Under the pieces are notes generated by a model. The model was not told the DNA's origin. It made no database searches and saw only the letters and a list, made by a program, of their open reading frames with translations. Of a DNA stretch of 64,000 nucleotides, positions 1 through 9,310 are shown piece by piece (the stretch's first letter is position 1; each line of letters opens with the position of its first letter). The translations under genes and the position numbers were made by a program. The stretch is from Kangiella sp. GTDB lineage: Bacteria > Pseudomonadota > Gammaproteobacteria > Enterobacterales > Kangiellaceae. The DNA lies in contig NZ_JABURJ010000110.1 of NCBI RefSeq assembly GCF_014762745.1, positions 1 to 64,000 on the forward strand, given 5' to 3'.

Positions 1-125
1 CTGTCAACACCTTTTCTGAAACTTTTTTTACCGCTTCTGAAACCGCCCTTCCTGGGCTTGCCTTCCGCGACTTCTGCCTCGAAAGTGGTGCGCATTATAA
101 GCACCCTTTGCGACTTCGCAAGCTC
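1..125 (-). promoter_or_regulatory. Tandem stable-RNA type promoters firing out of the window
   Basis: Read on the minus strand there is TTGCGA, 16 nt, then TATAAT followed at once by a GC-rich GCGCACC discriminator, preceded by an A/T-rich stretch that could act as an UP element. A second perfect -35 hexamer, TTGACA, lies at 3-8 and points off the left edge. This arrangement is typical of rRNA operon promoters in gammaproteobacteria, and tyrS next to an rRNA operon is a known gene order (for example in Pseudomonas). The inference is that a 16S rRNA gene begins just left of base 1; it cannot be seen here. Confidence 0.55.
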
Positions 126-221
126 TTTTTGAAAGTTTTTTTAAATTTATTTTAAACCGTCTGTTTTATGCTCAAAATGTCTATAAATCAGACTGTTATC
201 GCTCACTTTTAATACAAACAT

Positions 222-246
222 TAAAAAAGGCCACCGAAGTGACCTT
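222..246 (-). terminator. Rho-independent terminator of tyrS
   Basis: On the minus strand AGGTCAC, a TTCG tetraloop and GTGGCCT form a seven-pair stem (one G-U) followed by six T. It lies about 55 nt after the tyrS stop codon. Confidence 0.85.
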
Positions 247-299
247 TATAAACGGATAATAAAGGTAGGTAACTATGGATATATAGTCACCTTATATCT

Positions 300-1496
300 C
301 TACTTCAAAGTTACGTAGGCAATCTTTTTCTTACCTGCCTGTATGAGATATTTACCGGGTTTCAACATTAAGGATGGCTCGATAACTTCCCAATCCACTT
401 TCACCCGTCCATTTTTTAGCATGTCTTTTGCCTGTGCTGAATTGGTGGCAAGTCCTGCCCGGTTAATCACCGCCCCAATTGGAAATTGCTCGGCTCCCTC
501 CATATCAACCTCAACCTCAGGCGTTCCTTCTGGCACTTCACCTTCCTTGATAATGTTACCAGCAGCTTTATGAGCGTTATCGGCAGCATCTTTGTCATGG
601 AAGCGCTCAATGATTTCCTTTGCCAATTCAATTTTGATGTCACGTGGATTAGCGCCCTGTGCAACTTGTTGCTTCAACTCATCAATTTCTTTCAATGGAC
701 GGAAAGACAGCAGCTCAAAATAGCGCCACATCATGCTATCTGGGATAGAAAGTAATTTCTGATACATAACACCTGGTGCTTCGGTGATACCCACATAATT
801 TCCTAGCGATTTGGACATCTTCTGCACCCCGTCCAAACCTTCTAATAAAGGCATCATTAATACGGTTTGTGGACGCTGCCCATAATGCTTTTGTAACTCA
901 CGCCCCATTAATAGGTTAAAGCGCTGATCCGTGCCGCCCAACTCAACATCAGATTCGAGTGCAACCGAATCGTAGCCCTGAACCAATGGATAGAGGAATT
1001 CATGAATAGCAATTGGCTGCTCATTACCGTAGCGCTTTTTAAAATCATCACGCTCCAGCATTCGAGCAACGGTAGTATGCGAAGCAAGTTTAATCATGCC
1101 TGCCGCACCCAGTTTCTCACACCACTCGGAATTGAAAGCAATGGTAGTTTTTGCTGGATCAAGAATTTTGAATACCTGCTCTTTATAGGTTTCTGCGTTA
1201 GCAAGCACTTCTTCACGACTTAACGGCTTACGAGTAGCATTTTTTCCAGTCGGATCACCGATCATGCCTGTGAAATCACCGATCAGAAAAATAATCTCAT
1301 GGCCCAGCTGCTGAAATTGACGCATTTTATTGATCAATACCGTGTGACCAAGATGCAAATCAGGTGCGGTCGGGTCAAAGCCAGCCTTAATTTTCAATGG
1401 CTTACCGGATTTCAGTTTCTCAAGTAATTCGTCTTCTAACAGAATCTCTTCGGCACCTCGCTTAATTTCTGCGAAAGCCGCTTGAACATCAGTCAT
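300..1496 (-). CDS. tyrS: Tyrosyl-tRNA synthetase
   Basis: Class I aminoacyl-tRNA synthetase that attaches tyrosine to tRNA-Tyr in the cytoplasm. The HIGH-type motif appears as DLHLGH near residue 46 and the second signature as KMSKS near residue 230, which places it in the KMSKS subgroup of about 400 residues (as in Pseudomonas) and not the E. coli KFGKT subgroup. The C-terminal ~65 residues ([13 protein letters not shown] onward) form an S4 RNA-binding domain. It is full length at 398 aa. It is transcribed toward the putative rRNA promoters and divergently from the M23 peptidase gene. Identification is secure. Confidence 0.97.
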   Translation of the reverse strand: MTDVQAAFAEIKRGAEEILLEDELLEKLKSGKPLKIKAGFDPTAPDLHLGHTVLINKMRQFQQLGHEIIFLIGDFTGMIGDPTGKNATRKPLSREEVLANAETYKEQVFKILDPAKTTIAFNSEWCEKLGAAGMIKLASHTTVARMLERDDFKKRYGNEQPIAIHEFLYPLVQGYDSVALESDVELGGTDQRFNLLMGRELQKHYGQRPQTVLMMPLLEGLDGVQKMSKSLGNYVGITEAPGVMYQKLLSIPDSMMWRYFELLSFRPLKEIDELKQQVAQGANPRDIKIELAKEIIERFHDKDAADNAHKAAGNIIKEGEVPEGTPEVEVDMEGAEQFPIGAVINRAGLATNSAQAKDMLKNGRVKVDWEVIEPSLMLKPGKYLIQAGKKKIAYVTLK

Positions 1497-1616
1497 TGTC
1501 TCGTATTTCCTCTATTTACATTGGGCACAAAGATACACGAAAACCCCGAGGATGCAACGAATTTGCACTTCAATAAGGTCCGCGACACAGTTCACAAAAT
1601 ATCGTCTTTTTCACAC

Positions 1617-1637
1617 TTTTCGATCTTGGATCGAAAA
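1617..1637. promoter_or_regulatory. Perfect 9-bp inverted repeat between tyrS and the M23 peptidase gene
   Basis: TTTTCGATC, three bases, then GATCGAAAA, placed in the 197-nt divergent intergenic region. It could be an operator or a small transcript hairpin. There is no long T tract on either side, so terminator use is less likely. Function is unknown. Confidence 0.3.
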
Positions 1638-1732
1638 AACGCCCTGTTTTTATCATTTTACATTGACCAAAACACCTATTATGGTTAAGGTTATTGCGCA
1701 AAATCTGTTCAACCAACTTCTTAACTAATGCG

Positions 1733-3259
1733 ATGATTAACCGAGATTACAAAGGCTTTCAGAAAAGCAAACCACTCTTTTCCCGTAAAAAAACACGGCG
1801 AAAGGGCATTTTGCTATTTTCCGCCACGTTTATCGCTCTTTTAGCAGTGACCAGCTTCATAAAGATGACTCCGGGAGAAGAGTCAGAGCAACAAACCACA
1901 CAACAAGATACTGAAACCCTTCAATTAAACCTTTCATCGGACGAAACACAAACCATCCAGTTATCAGAAGTTTCTTCTGATGAGGCTTCTGATAGTGATC
2001 GGGCTATGGGAAGCAACTCATTAGACAAATTATCTCTGACTGAAATTGCATTAAAAGCAAGCCGTGAGAACGCTCCGGTCATCCAGGAAGAAGTGATTGA
2101 GCCAGAACCCCAGGAACCACAGATTGAGTGGCAGAGCCTGACCGTTGAGAATGGCGACAGCCTGGCTAAAATTTTTAAGCGCAAAGGTTATAGCGCTTCT
2201 GATCTTCATTATATGATGCTAAGCGACGAGAAAATTGAGTTACTCAAGAAAATTCGCCCTGGCCATACCCTGGAATTTGCCAGTAATGAGGACAACAGCT
2301 TCCTTGGTCTACGCTATCCTTACAGTGTTAGCGAAACCCTCCAGGTAACCAAGCTGGCAGACAAAAAATTCGACGTTGCGATTGACGAAAAAGAAATTGA
2401 ATTCAAGACCCGTTTTGCAACGGCGACCATTACCAGCAGTTTTTACATGGCGGGTAAAGAAGCTGGCCTTCCTGATGGCATCATCATGGAGCTGGCAGGC
2501 GTGTTTGAATATGATATCGATTTTGCGTTAGAAATCCGTAAAGACGACAACTTCTCAGTACTTTACGAAGAAAAATATATTGATGGTGAAAAAGTCGGTT
2601 ATGGCAACATCCTGTCTGCCGAATTTACTAACCGAGGCGACTCTTTTGCAGCCGTGCGTTATACCGATACCAATGGTCGCACCGCCTACTACACACCTGA
2701 AGGCAAGGCACTGCGTAAATCGTTCCTGCGGGCTCCATTGCAGTTCAACTATGTCAGCTCGAACTTTAATCCAAAACGTTTCCACCCAATTCAGAAGCGT
2801 GTAAAGCCGCACCGTGGCGTTGATTATCGCGCACCAATTGGTACGCCAGTTCGTGCCGCGGGTGATGGTCGCGTTACTCACTCCGCTTACAACAAATACA
2901 ATGGTAACTATGTGTTTGTGAAACACGGCAACAATATTACCACCAAATATTTGCATTTCTCTAAGCGAGCGGTGAAACAAGGTGAGCGAGTGAAGCAGGG
3001 CCAAATCATTGGTTATGTCGGTTCAACCGGTATGTCACAAGCACCGCACCTGCACTATGAGTTTGTGGTCAATGGCGTTCACCGTAATCCTAGAACCGTG
3101 AAATTACCGCACGCAGCTCCTGTGCCGAAAGAAGAAATGGAACGTTTTAGAGAACAGAGCAAGCCATTATTAGCCCAACTTGAAACTGAGCGAACTACTT
3201 ACTTCGCGCGCTTAACAGAGTCTGGCAGTAACAACAATAACAGCAAGCTTCAAAAGTAA
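1733..3259 (+). CDS. OapA-type membrane-anchored M23 metallopeptidase
   Basis: Envelope murein endopeptidase-like protein. A basic N-terminus is followed by a membrane segment (about GILLFSATFIALLAVTS), an acidic low-complexity linker, an OapA/LysM-like domain (WQSLTVENGDSLAKIFKRKG) and a C-terminal LytM/M23 domain with zinc motifs HRGVD and HLHYEF. The family cleaves cross-links in peptidoglycan. The tracked TTG start at 1694 has a close AAGG, while ATG 1733 (MINRDYKGF) gives a more family-like N-terminus, so the start is uncertain. The gene is 6 nt from anmK, which fits a joint role in wall turnover. Confidence 0.88.
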   Translation: MINRDYKGFQKSKPLFSRKKTRRKGILLFSATFIALLAVTSFIKMTPGEESEQQTTQQDTETLQLNLSSDETQTIQLSEVSSDEASDSDRAMGSNSLDKLSLTEIALKASRENAPVIQEEVIEPEPQEPQIEWQSLTVENGDSLAKIFKRKGYSASDLHYMMLSDEKIELLKKIRPGHTLEFASNEDNSFLGLRYPYSVSETLQVTKLADKKFDVAIDEKEIEFKTRFATATITSSFYMAGKEAGLPDGIIMELAGVFEYDIDFALEIRKDDNFSVLYEEKYIDGEKVGYGNILSAEFTNRGDSFAAVRYTDTNGRTAYYTPEGKALRKSFLRAPLQFNYVSSNFNPKRFHPIQKRVKPHRGVDYRAPIGTPVRAAGDGRVTHSAYNKYNGNYVFVKHGNNITTKYLHFSKRAVKQGERVKQGQIIGYVGSTGMSQAPHLHYEFVVNGVHRNPRTVKLPHAAPVPKEEMERFREQSKPLLAQLETERTTYFARLTESGSNNNNSKLQK

Positions 3260-3265
3260 TCATCC

Positions 3266-4372
3266 ATGGCCTTATATATTGGCTTGATGTCGGGTACCAG
3301 CGTCGACGCAATCGACGCGGTACTCTGCAACATCGATGACACATCTTCTCAACCCATCCAGCTTATACACAGTAAAAGCCTCGCTTTTCCCAAAGTCATC
3401 CAGCAACAGATTCACTCACTCAGTAACGCTGAGTATACCCATGATCCGATTGAAGAAATGGCTTTGCTGGATCGTGAACTGGGTGAGTTATTCGCTGAAG
3501 CTGTCGATGATCTGCTGAAAGATAGTGTACACACAAAAAATGAAATCAGAGCGATTGGTAGCCATGGGCAGACCATTCGCCATCGCCCAGATGCTTACCA
3601 CCCCTTTACCATTCAGATAGGCAATCCACACAGCATTGCCGCTCAAACCGGTATCGCAACCATAGCCGACTTTCGTACTCGCGATATGGTCTATGGTGGC
3701 CAGGGCGCTCCATTAGTGCCAGCATTCCATCAGGCCATTTTCCACGATCCAGCACAGGATCGTATCGTTGTTAACCTCGGTGGTATCGCAAATATTACTT
3801 ATCTTGCTACCCAAGGCGAGGTGCTTGGCTACGATACAGGCCCTGCCAATACCTTAATGGATCAGTGGATCGCGCGACATCAAAACAAAAGTTATGACCA
3901 GAATGGTGAGTGGGCACAACAGGGCAAAGTGATTCCAGAACTCTTGCAGGACTTTCTGGGCGACCCATACTTTACACAAGCACATCCCAAAAGCACTGGC
4001 CGAGAACACTTTAATCTTAACTGGCTGAAACAGTTTGCCATTGACTCATACCAGCCAGTGGATGTTCAGGCCACCTTGCTGGAGCTGACGGCTCAGACTG
4101 TTGCCGAGGCCATTCAAAGCCACACTCAGGAGGGTAAGGTCATTCTCTGTGGCGGTGGAGCCTACAACCCAGTCTTACAAGAACGCCTAGCAACAAAACT
4201 GACTCAGTTTAAGATCATGAGTTCCCAAGAGTTTGGCATTGCTCCGGACTGGATCGAAGCCATGGCTTTCGCCTGGTTAGCACATCGCTGCCTGAATAAT
4301 TTGTCGGGCAACCTGCCCGCAGTCACTGGCGCTCAACGTGAAGTTATTCTAGGCAGCATTTATCCTGCTTAA
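3266..4372 (+). CDS. anmK: Anhydro-N-acetylmuramic acid kinase
   Basis: Cytoplasmic ATP-dependent kinase that converts 1,6-anhydro-MurNAc to MurNAc-6-phosphate with ring opening, the entry step for recycling murein sugars. The N-terminal signature GLMSGTSVDAID and later ASKHA-type motifs (VNLGGIANITY, ILCGGGAYN) are present. The 368-aa length is normal. It follows the M23 peptidase by 6 nt, so the hydrolase and the recycling enzyme are probably cotranscribed. Confidence 0.96.
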   Translation: MALYIGLMSGTSVDAIDAVLCNIDDTSSQPIQLIHSKSLAFPKVIQQQIHSLSNAEYTHDPIEEMALLDRELGELFAEAVDDLLKDSVHTKNEIRAIGSHGQTIRHRPDAYHPFTIQIGNPHSIAAQTGIATIADFRTRDMVYGGQGAPLVPAFHQAIFHDPAQDRIVVNLGGIANITYLATQGEVLGYDTGPANTLMDQWIARHQNKSYDQNGEWAQQGKVIPELLQDFLGDPYFTQAHPKSTGREHFNLNWLKQFAIDSYQPVDVQATLLELTAQTVAEAIQSHTQEGKVILCGGGAYNPVLQERLATKLTQFKIMSSQEFGIAPDWIEAMAFAWLAHRCLNNLSGNLPAVTGAQREVILGSIYPA

Positions 4373-4393
4373 GCTTTCATTTACTACAGCCAT

Positions 4394-4426
4394 AAAAAAA
4401 TGCCAATGACCTGTGACCATTGGCAT
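4394..4426 (-). terminator. Terminator of erpA, possibly bidirectional
   Basis: Eight-pair stem TGCCAATG/CATTGGCA with a ten-base loop. On the minus strand it is followed by seven T, which suits erpA. On the plus strand it sits just after anmK but has a poor T tract. Confidence 0.75.
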
Positions 4427-4448
4427 TCTCAGCTGCTTGTTCTTTGTT

Positions 4449-4775
4449 TTATAACGAGAACGAAGAACCGCAACCACAGGTCGTTTTTGCCTGCGGGTTG
4501 CTAATAATAAAACGAGAGCCCTGCAAACCTTCGGTATAATCGACTTCCGAGCCCATCAAATACTGAAAGCTTAGTGCATCGATCAGAATTTTAACGCCAT
4601 CCTGCTCAATTGCCATGTCGTTATCATTCTGCTTTTCATCAAAAGTAAAACCATACTGAAAGCCAGAACAACCTCCGCCCGTCACAAAGACGCGCAATTT
4701 AAGCTGATCGTTCTGCTCTTCCTCGATCAACTGTTTGACTTTTCGGCTTGCAGCTTCTGTTACTGTAATTGACAT
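4449..4775 (-). CDS. erpA: Iron-sulfur cluster insertion protein ErpA
   Basis: A-type carrier that passes Fe-S clusters to apoproteins, including those of isoprenoid synthesis. The three cluster cysteines occur in [11 protein letters not shown] and in the C-terminal CGCGSSFSL. The 108-aa length is typical. The order tyrS, M23, anmK, erpA is the conserved gammaproteobacterial arrangement, here with erpA on the opposite strand to anmK. Confidence 0.94.
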   Translation of the reverse strand: MSITVTEAASRKVKQLIEEEQNDQLKLRVFVTGGGCSGFQYGFTFDEKQNDNDMAIEQDGVKILIDALSFQYLMGSEVDYTEGLQGSRFIISNPQAKTTCGCGSSFSL

Positions 4776-4888
4776 TCAAATCTACCTAAACACATTGATG
4801 CTTCTATTATACCCGAATATGGGGGCCTGACTTCAAGATCTCAAGAGAATAGCAGTTATGCAAACAAAGGGACAGACAAGACGAACAT

Positions 4889-4924
4889 AAAAAAACGCTA
4901 CTCGGACAAAGCCTCAAGTAGCGT
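4889..4924 (-). terminator. Terminator after the bactofilin gene
   Basis: Stem ACGCTACT/AGTAGCGT with a 14-nt loop, followed on the minus strand by a T run (aaaaaa on the plus strand). Confidence 0.7.
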
Positions 4925-4941
4925 CTTAATAACAGATAACA

Positions 4942-5427
4942 TTAAGCTCTTACAGCTTCACTATCATCGGAGTGGATTGAATTTTCAGACTTTTTTTCGT
5001 CTGATGACTCCTTGCTGACTTTAGCTTCAGAAACCACTTCGCTATGATCAGGCTTGTGCTCTAGCGCATGCGGCTCACCCAGATTAACCATTTTACCATT
5101 AACGGTTGCGCCAGCGTTCATTTCCATAACCTTGTAATAAAGGTCACCGTTTACTTTGGCACCAGGTTTTAGCTCTACTTTCTGCGATACGCGCACATCA
5201 CCGTCAACCTGGCCAAAAATCACCACGAACGGCGATTCAATATTTCCCTCAATTCTGCCGTGAACCCCAACTGACAAAACTGACTGCTCATGATTGGTAC
5301 CATGAATATCACCTTCAATCACTCCATCGACAAACAAAGCGCCCTCAAAAGTCAGGTCGCCTTTGATGCTGGTTCCTTCTGCTATCAGTGTATCCACATT
5401 GTGTGATTTACTTTTATTACCCCACAT
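4942..5427 (-). CDS. Bactofilin (polymer-forming cytoskeletal protein)
   Basis: The central ~100 residues show the short glycine-spaced beta-helix repeats of bactofilins (GTSIKGDLTFEGALFVDGVI, then similar turns), flanked by a short basic head and an acidic, disordered-looking tail rich in Glu and Ser. Bactofilins form nucleotide-free filaments at the membrane that scaffold wall enzymes and cell shape. The start overlaps the end of the upstream gene by 11 nt, so the two are probably translated together. Confidence 0.9.
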   Translation of the reverse strand: MWGNKSKSHNVDTLIAEGTSIKGDLTFEGALFVDGVIEGDIHGTNHEQSVLSVGVHGRIEGNIESPFVVIFGQVDGDVRVSQKVELKPGAKVNGDLYYKVMEMNAGATVNGKMVNLGEPHALEHKPDHSEVVSEAKVSKESSDEKKSENSIHSDDSEAVRA

Positions 5428-6169
5428 TATTGTCTTCTACCTCATTTGGAGTTTGTTGTTGCGATTCGGCTTGCCAAGGATAGTCCTGCAATACCGTTTC
5501 ACCACCACGTCCAGAAGATGTGACTTGCACCCGAACCAGCTCAGGTACAAAACCTTCTGGAATATTAAATGTTCCTCTGTGGCTCGCCACATAACGGAAC
5601 TTAAATTGAGTATCTTGCTGAGACAGAGCTTCCAATTCCTGCAGGCTGTAACTTTTGTCCTCACCATCTTGTTTACCAACCAGGGTAATAGAGTAAGAAC
5701 CCGATACATCTCGCTGCTGCTGGCCGGCCTGAATCAGCATGAGTCGAAAGTTAAATTGATCAACTTTACCTGCTACAGACTCCCATACAAAGCTAGCAAT
5801 TTGCAAGCCACTTTCTACAGCATTGGGATCGAATATACGTAAAAATGCCTGTTTCTCTTTTTCCAGGTTATGTATCTGCGTATTGAGCTTTTGAATATCT
5901 TTCTTCAGCTCTGCAGTTACCTGATGCTCAACCTGATACTGCTGTTGCCAGTGAATCAGGCTGTTATTGGATTCTTCCAGTTGGCTACGAAGATTGCCTA
6001 AACGCTCATTGGCTGAACCGTAGCCCTGATATTGGCGCTCACTGAGCCAATAACCCAGGCCAATAGCACCCAGTAAAATGATCAGCATGAAAGCTGCCCA
6101 GCTCCAGTACCAGCTGGCTTTGCGACGCTTACGAATAATATAGTCTGGCTGATGGGAATCTTTAGTCAT
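5417..6169 (-). CDS. Coiled-coil inner-membrane protein (DUF6776-like)
   Basis: A basic stretch (RKRRKASW) precedes a single membrane helix (AFMLIILLGAIGLGYWL), then a coiled coil of about 70 residues (ERLGNLRSQLEESN through KEKQAFL) and a beta-rich periplasmic domain. I recognise the layout as that of DUF6776 proteins found beside bactofilin and erpA genes, but no function is established. The overlap with the bactofilin gene suggests it could anchor or regulate the filament at the membrane, which is inference. Confidence 0.75.
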   Translation of the reverse strand: MTKDSHQPDYIIRKRRKASWYWSWAAFMLIILLGAIGLGYWLSERQYQGYGSANERLGNLRSQLEESNNSLIHWQQQYQVEHQVTAELKKDIQKLNTQIHNLEKEKQAFLRIFDPNAVESGLQIASFVWESVAGKVDQFNFRLMLIQAGQQQRDVSGSYSITLVGKQDGEDKSYSLQELEALSQQDTQFKFRYVASHRGTFNIPEGFVPELVRVQVTSSGRGGETVLQDYPWQAESQQQTPNEVEDNNVG

Positions 6170-6332
6170 AAATTGTTGAAATCATTTGTTCTTGCGGCTG
6201 CATTTTCTTATTATGTAACTAATTGAATACAATGGCTAATTTTTTTAGCCTTCACCACAGCGACGATAATTTGCGATTAGAGCAAATTTATTCTTCGCAG
6301 GGAACAAAACTTATCACAAACTCACAACGCCA

Positions 6333-8108
6333 ATGACACTGATCGACCGCTTACGATTACGACTTGGGGGCTTTGACGCATTAGCTCTTATGGCGCTTAT
6401 TGGCTTGATTTGCGGTCTTCTTGCCGGCGGTTCCAACATTCTGTTTCGACTCTTTACCGAAAGCTCGCTGGTTCTCTGGGCAACTGATCCCAACACTAAA
6501 ACTGATTATGAAACCATGGACTGGCTGTATCGATTACTGCTGCCGACCATTGGTGGCCTCATCGTGGGCTTGCTTTTACAACAGTTGAAACCAGAAAATC
6601 GTCAGGTGGGTGTTTCCCATGTTCTTGAGCGCATGGCTTACCACCAGGGACACCTCCCCCCGAAGAATGCTTTTGTGCAGTTTGCGCTGGGTGGATTGAC
6701 CATTGCTTCGGGCCAGTCTGTTGGTCGTGAAGGTCCGGGCATTCACTTAGGTTCAGCATCGGCCAGCTGGGTTGGCCAAAAACTGAAACTGCCCAATAAC
6801 AGCACCCGCATTCTGGTCGGCTGTGGTTGCGCCGCAGCAATTTCCGCTAACTTTAATACACCACTGGCCGGGGTGATTTTCGCCATGGAAATCATCATCA
6901 TGGAATATGCGGTGGCCAGCTTTATTCCGATTATTCTGGCTTCGGTTGCCGGTGCCATTTTAACCCGCCTGGTATTCGGTGATGGTGCCTCATTCGACGT
7001 GCCTTCCAAACTCGACATCCAGTCTCTTTGGGAAATGCCCTACTTCCTGCTGGTGGGATTTGCCGGCGGTGTATTAGCCAGTATTTTTATCATCGCGACC
7101 CGCAAGGTTCGGCAAATTTCGCGCGAATGGCCTGTGTGGCTAAAAACCACCGTGGCAGGCACCAGTGTCGGGATTATTGCGATTGGTATTCCTCAGGTAA
7201 TGGGGATTGGTTACGACTCAGTCAATAGCGCATTGCAGGGCGAGCTGGCGCTGACGATTCTCGCTCTGGCTCTGGTCGGCAAAGTCATCGCAACCATAAT
7301 CTGTTCGGGCTTGTCGCTACCGGGTGGTGTTATCGGCCCGGCCCTGTTTATGGGCGCCATGCTGGGCGGCGTGATGGGCGATATTGGTGGCGAACTATTC
7401 CCTGACCATGCCAGTTACACAGGTTTTTATGCAATGATTGGTATGGCAACCGTCATGGGTGCAGTACTGCAGGCGCCGCTTGCTGCCCTGATGGCTTTAT
7501 TGGAACTGACCAATAACCCCAACATTATTTTCCCCGGCATGTTTTCCATCGTAATCGGCAATATGGTCGTGACCCAGCTGTTCAAGCAACAATCTTTCTG
7601 GGAAACCCAGATGACCGATCGCGGTCTCGACCTGCGCGTCAGCCCAATCAAACAAGTGCTTCGAAGTATTGGTGTCGCAGGCGTGATGTCACGCAGCATG
7701 GCAACACTCAACTTCCGCTCTACACCTGACGAAATTCAGATAGCACTTAAAGACAAACCACGCTGGGTTCTGGTTATGGAAGACGACCATGTCACTTCCC
7801 TGATGGTAGCCAGCGATCTGGTTCGTTACATGATGGAGCGAGAAGAAAAACAGCGGGAAGAAACACCAAAACCTGACGCAGAGCAAAAACGCAAAGTCAT
7901 TAATCTGTTAAAAATACCAGCCAATCGTCAGGATCTGGTTTCCATCAACTTGCAGGCAACGCTTGAAGAAACATTTGATAAGATGGAACAGGCAAAAATG
8001 TCAGCCGCTTATGTCTACCGGATCACACACGACGGCCAAGAGCGTATTTATGGCGTCATTACCCGCGATATGATTACTGACCAATACGTTTACACACATA
8101 AACCCTAA
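6333..8108 (+). CDS. CLC-family chloride channel/transporter with C-terminal CBS domains
   Basis: About ten or more membrane helices cover residues 15-430. The CLC selectivity and gating motifs are visible: GREGPGIH, with the glutamate typical of Cl-/H+ exchangers, and LPGGVIGPALFMG. The last ~150 residues (VMSRSMATLNFRST onward) are a CBS pair, with a charged linker (EREEKQREE) between the halves. ClcA of E. coli lacks CBS domains, so this is the longer ClcB/CBS type. The start lies 160 nt from the divergent DUF6776 gene. It is probably cotranscribed with the next gene, 10 nt away. Confidence 0.92.
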   Translation: MTLIDRLRLRLGGFDALALMALIGLICGLLAGGSNILFRLFTESSLVLWATDPNTKTDYETMDWLYRLLLPTIGGLIVGLLLQQLKPENRQVGVSHVLERMAYHQGHLPPKNAFVQFALGGLTIASGQSVGREGPGIHLGSASASWVGQKLKLPNNSTRILVGCGCAAAISANFNTPLAGVIFAMEIIIMEYAVASFIPIILASVAGAILTRLVFGDGASFDVPSKLDIQSLWEMPYFLLVGFAGGVLASIFIIATRKVRQISREWPVWLKTTVAGTSVGIIAIGIPQVMGIGYDSVNSALQGELALTILALALVGKVIATIICSGLSLPGGVIGPALFMGAMLGGVMGDIGGELFPDHASYTGFYAMIGMATVMGAVLQAPLAALMALLELTNNPNIIFPGMFSIVIGNMVVTQLFKQQSFWETQMTDRGLDLRVSPIKQVLRSIGVAGVMSRSMATLNFRSTPDEIQIALKDKPRWVLVMEDDHVTSLMVASDLVRYMMEREEKQREETPKPDAEQKRKVINLLKIPANRQDLVSINLQATLEETFDKMEQAKMSAAYVYRITHDGQERIYGVITRDMITDQYVYTHKP

Positions 8109-8118
8109 GGCTTAGCGC

Positions 8119-8538
8119 ATGCTGTGGATCAAAACCTTTCATATCTTTTTTATGGTCGCCTGGTTTGCAGGAATTTTTTACCTGCCCAGAATCTTCGTCA
8201 ACCTGGCGATGACAGAAAACGATGGCGCCTTCAATCAGCTCAACATCATGGCGCGCAAGCTGTATCGCTTTATTACCCCATTCATGGTGCTTACAGTAAT
8301 CTTTGGCTTCTGGCTGGCTTCCTATAACTGGAGCTATTACATGAGCTCTGGCTGGTTCCACGCCAAGATGACACTCATCGCCCTGCTCATCATTTACCAC
8401 TTCGTTTGCGGTATGTACCAGAAGCAATTCGCCGATGGAACCTGCAACAAAAGCCACACCTATTTTCGCATCTTTAACGAACTGCCGGTTCTGATTCTGC
8501 TGGGAGCTCTAATTCTGGCGATTGTGAAGCCGTTTTAA
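8119..8538 (+). CDS. HemJ/CopD-family membrane protein
   Basis: Small four-helix membrane protein of 139 aa. The N-terminal signature (HIFFMVAWFAGIFYLPRI) and the later histidine in helix 3 match the UPF0093/HemJ family, a quinone-linked protoporphyrinogen IX oxidase in many proteobacteria that lack HemG or HemY. The assignment to HemJ over the wider CopD family rests on the WFAGIFYLPRI pattern and the length. hemL lies elsewhere in this window. Confidence 0.8.
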   Translation: MLWIKTFHIFFMVAWFAGIFYLPRIFVNLAMTENDGAFNQLNIMARKLYRFITPFMVLTVIFGFWLASYNWSYYMSSGWFHAKMTLIALLIIYHFVCGMYQKQFADGTCNKSHTYFRIFNELPVLILLGALILAIVKPF

Positions 8539-8551
8539 GGGACTATTTAAA

Positions 8552-9295
8552 ATGAAATACCTTCTTATTTTTATTATTGTGTTCTCGATGTTAGGTTGCG
8601 ACTCACAATCACCCGAAACTCTAATCACTGAATTCAAGCAATCTATAGAGACAAAAAATTTATCAAAATTGGAAAGCCTTTACTTAGATGAGCATTATAA
8701 GTGCTCTTTAGACCAAGTTAATTTTCCAGAAAAGTTACATGAGCTGAATTTTGAAGTTAGTTCTATGACAACTGAAGCTATAGAGAACTATAAGATGGCT
8801 TATCGTTCAGAAGTCACTAAAAATATCAAGTTTGCTGAGTATCTACAAAAAGGATTAAGCTACAAAGATGCTGGAAAAGAAACATACAAATACTTAAGTA
8901 CAGAAACCAACTCTCGACAAGGTCTAAATTTCAAAATGATTCCCAGCCATGAAGCTAATATAACTTTAAAGTTTACTTCGAAGAGCGATGACAAGATCTG
9001 TCCACAAAAGGGCACAAAGCGTATGACGCTATATTTTGCTAAAAATGAAGGACAATACAAAATAATCAACCCTATGTGCGACGTGAAGTTAGCTACTAAG
9101 GATACAGCTAAGATCGTTGAAAGTATTGAGGCTAAATATACTCAACACATTGACCTAGCATTACTAACAGAAAGATATATAGCTGAAGGGCTAAAAGGGA
9201 TAAAAGCCTATTCTAAAGAAACTAATATACCCGAACCATTAGTACTTGATTCTTATCTAACTAATATTTGCCCAAGATTGTTTGCAAACTACTGA
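8552..9295 (+). CDS. Uncharacterised lipoprotein
   Basis: A clear type II signal peptide ends in the lipobox FSMLGC, so the mature protein should start at Cys16. The rest (SPETLITEFKQSIETKNLSKL) is helical at first, resembling the NTF2-like or DUF-type starts of many small lipoproteins, but I recognise no family. The gene is clearly richer in A+T than its neighbours, which suggests later acquisition or weak selection. It follows the HemJ-like gene by 13 nt. Confidence 0.75.
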   Translation: MKYLLIFIIVFSMLGCDSQSPETLITEFKQSIETKNLSKLESLYLDEHYKCSLDQVNFPEKLHELNFEVSSMTTEAIENYKMAYRSEVTKNIKFAEYLQKGLSYKDAGKETYKYLSTETNSRQGLNFKMIPSHEANITLKFTSKSDDKICPQKGTKRMTLYFAKNEGQYKIINPMCDVKLATKDTAKIVESIEAKYTQHIDLALLTERYIAEGLKGIKAYSKETNIPEPLVLDSYLTNICPRLFANY

Positions 9296-9310
9296 CAAGA
9301 CTTAATGAAT

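Noticed and set aside
2555-3004. 149-aa minus-strand ORF in the M23 peptidase gene
   Set aside because: Antisense shadow of the conserved peptidase domain.
5363-5842. 159-aa plus-strand ORF opposite bactofilin and the DUF6776 gene
   Set aside because: Antisense to two well-supported genes, with no recognisable motif.
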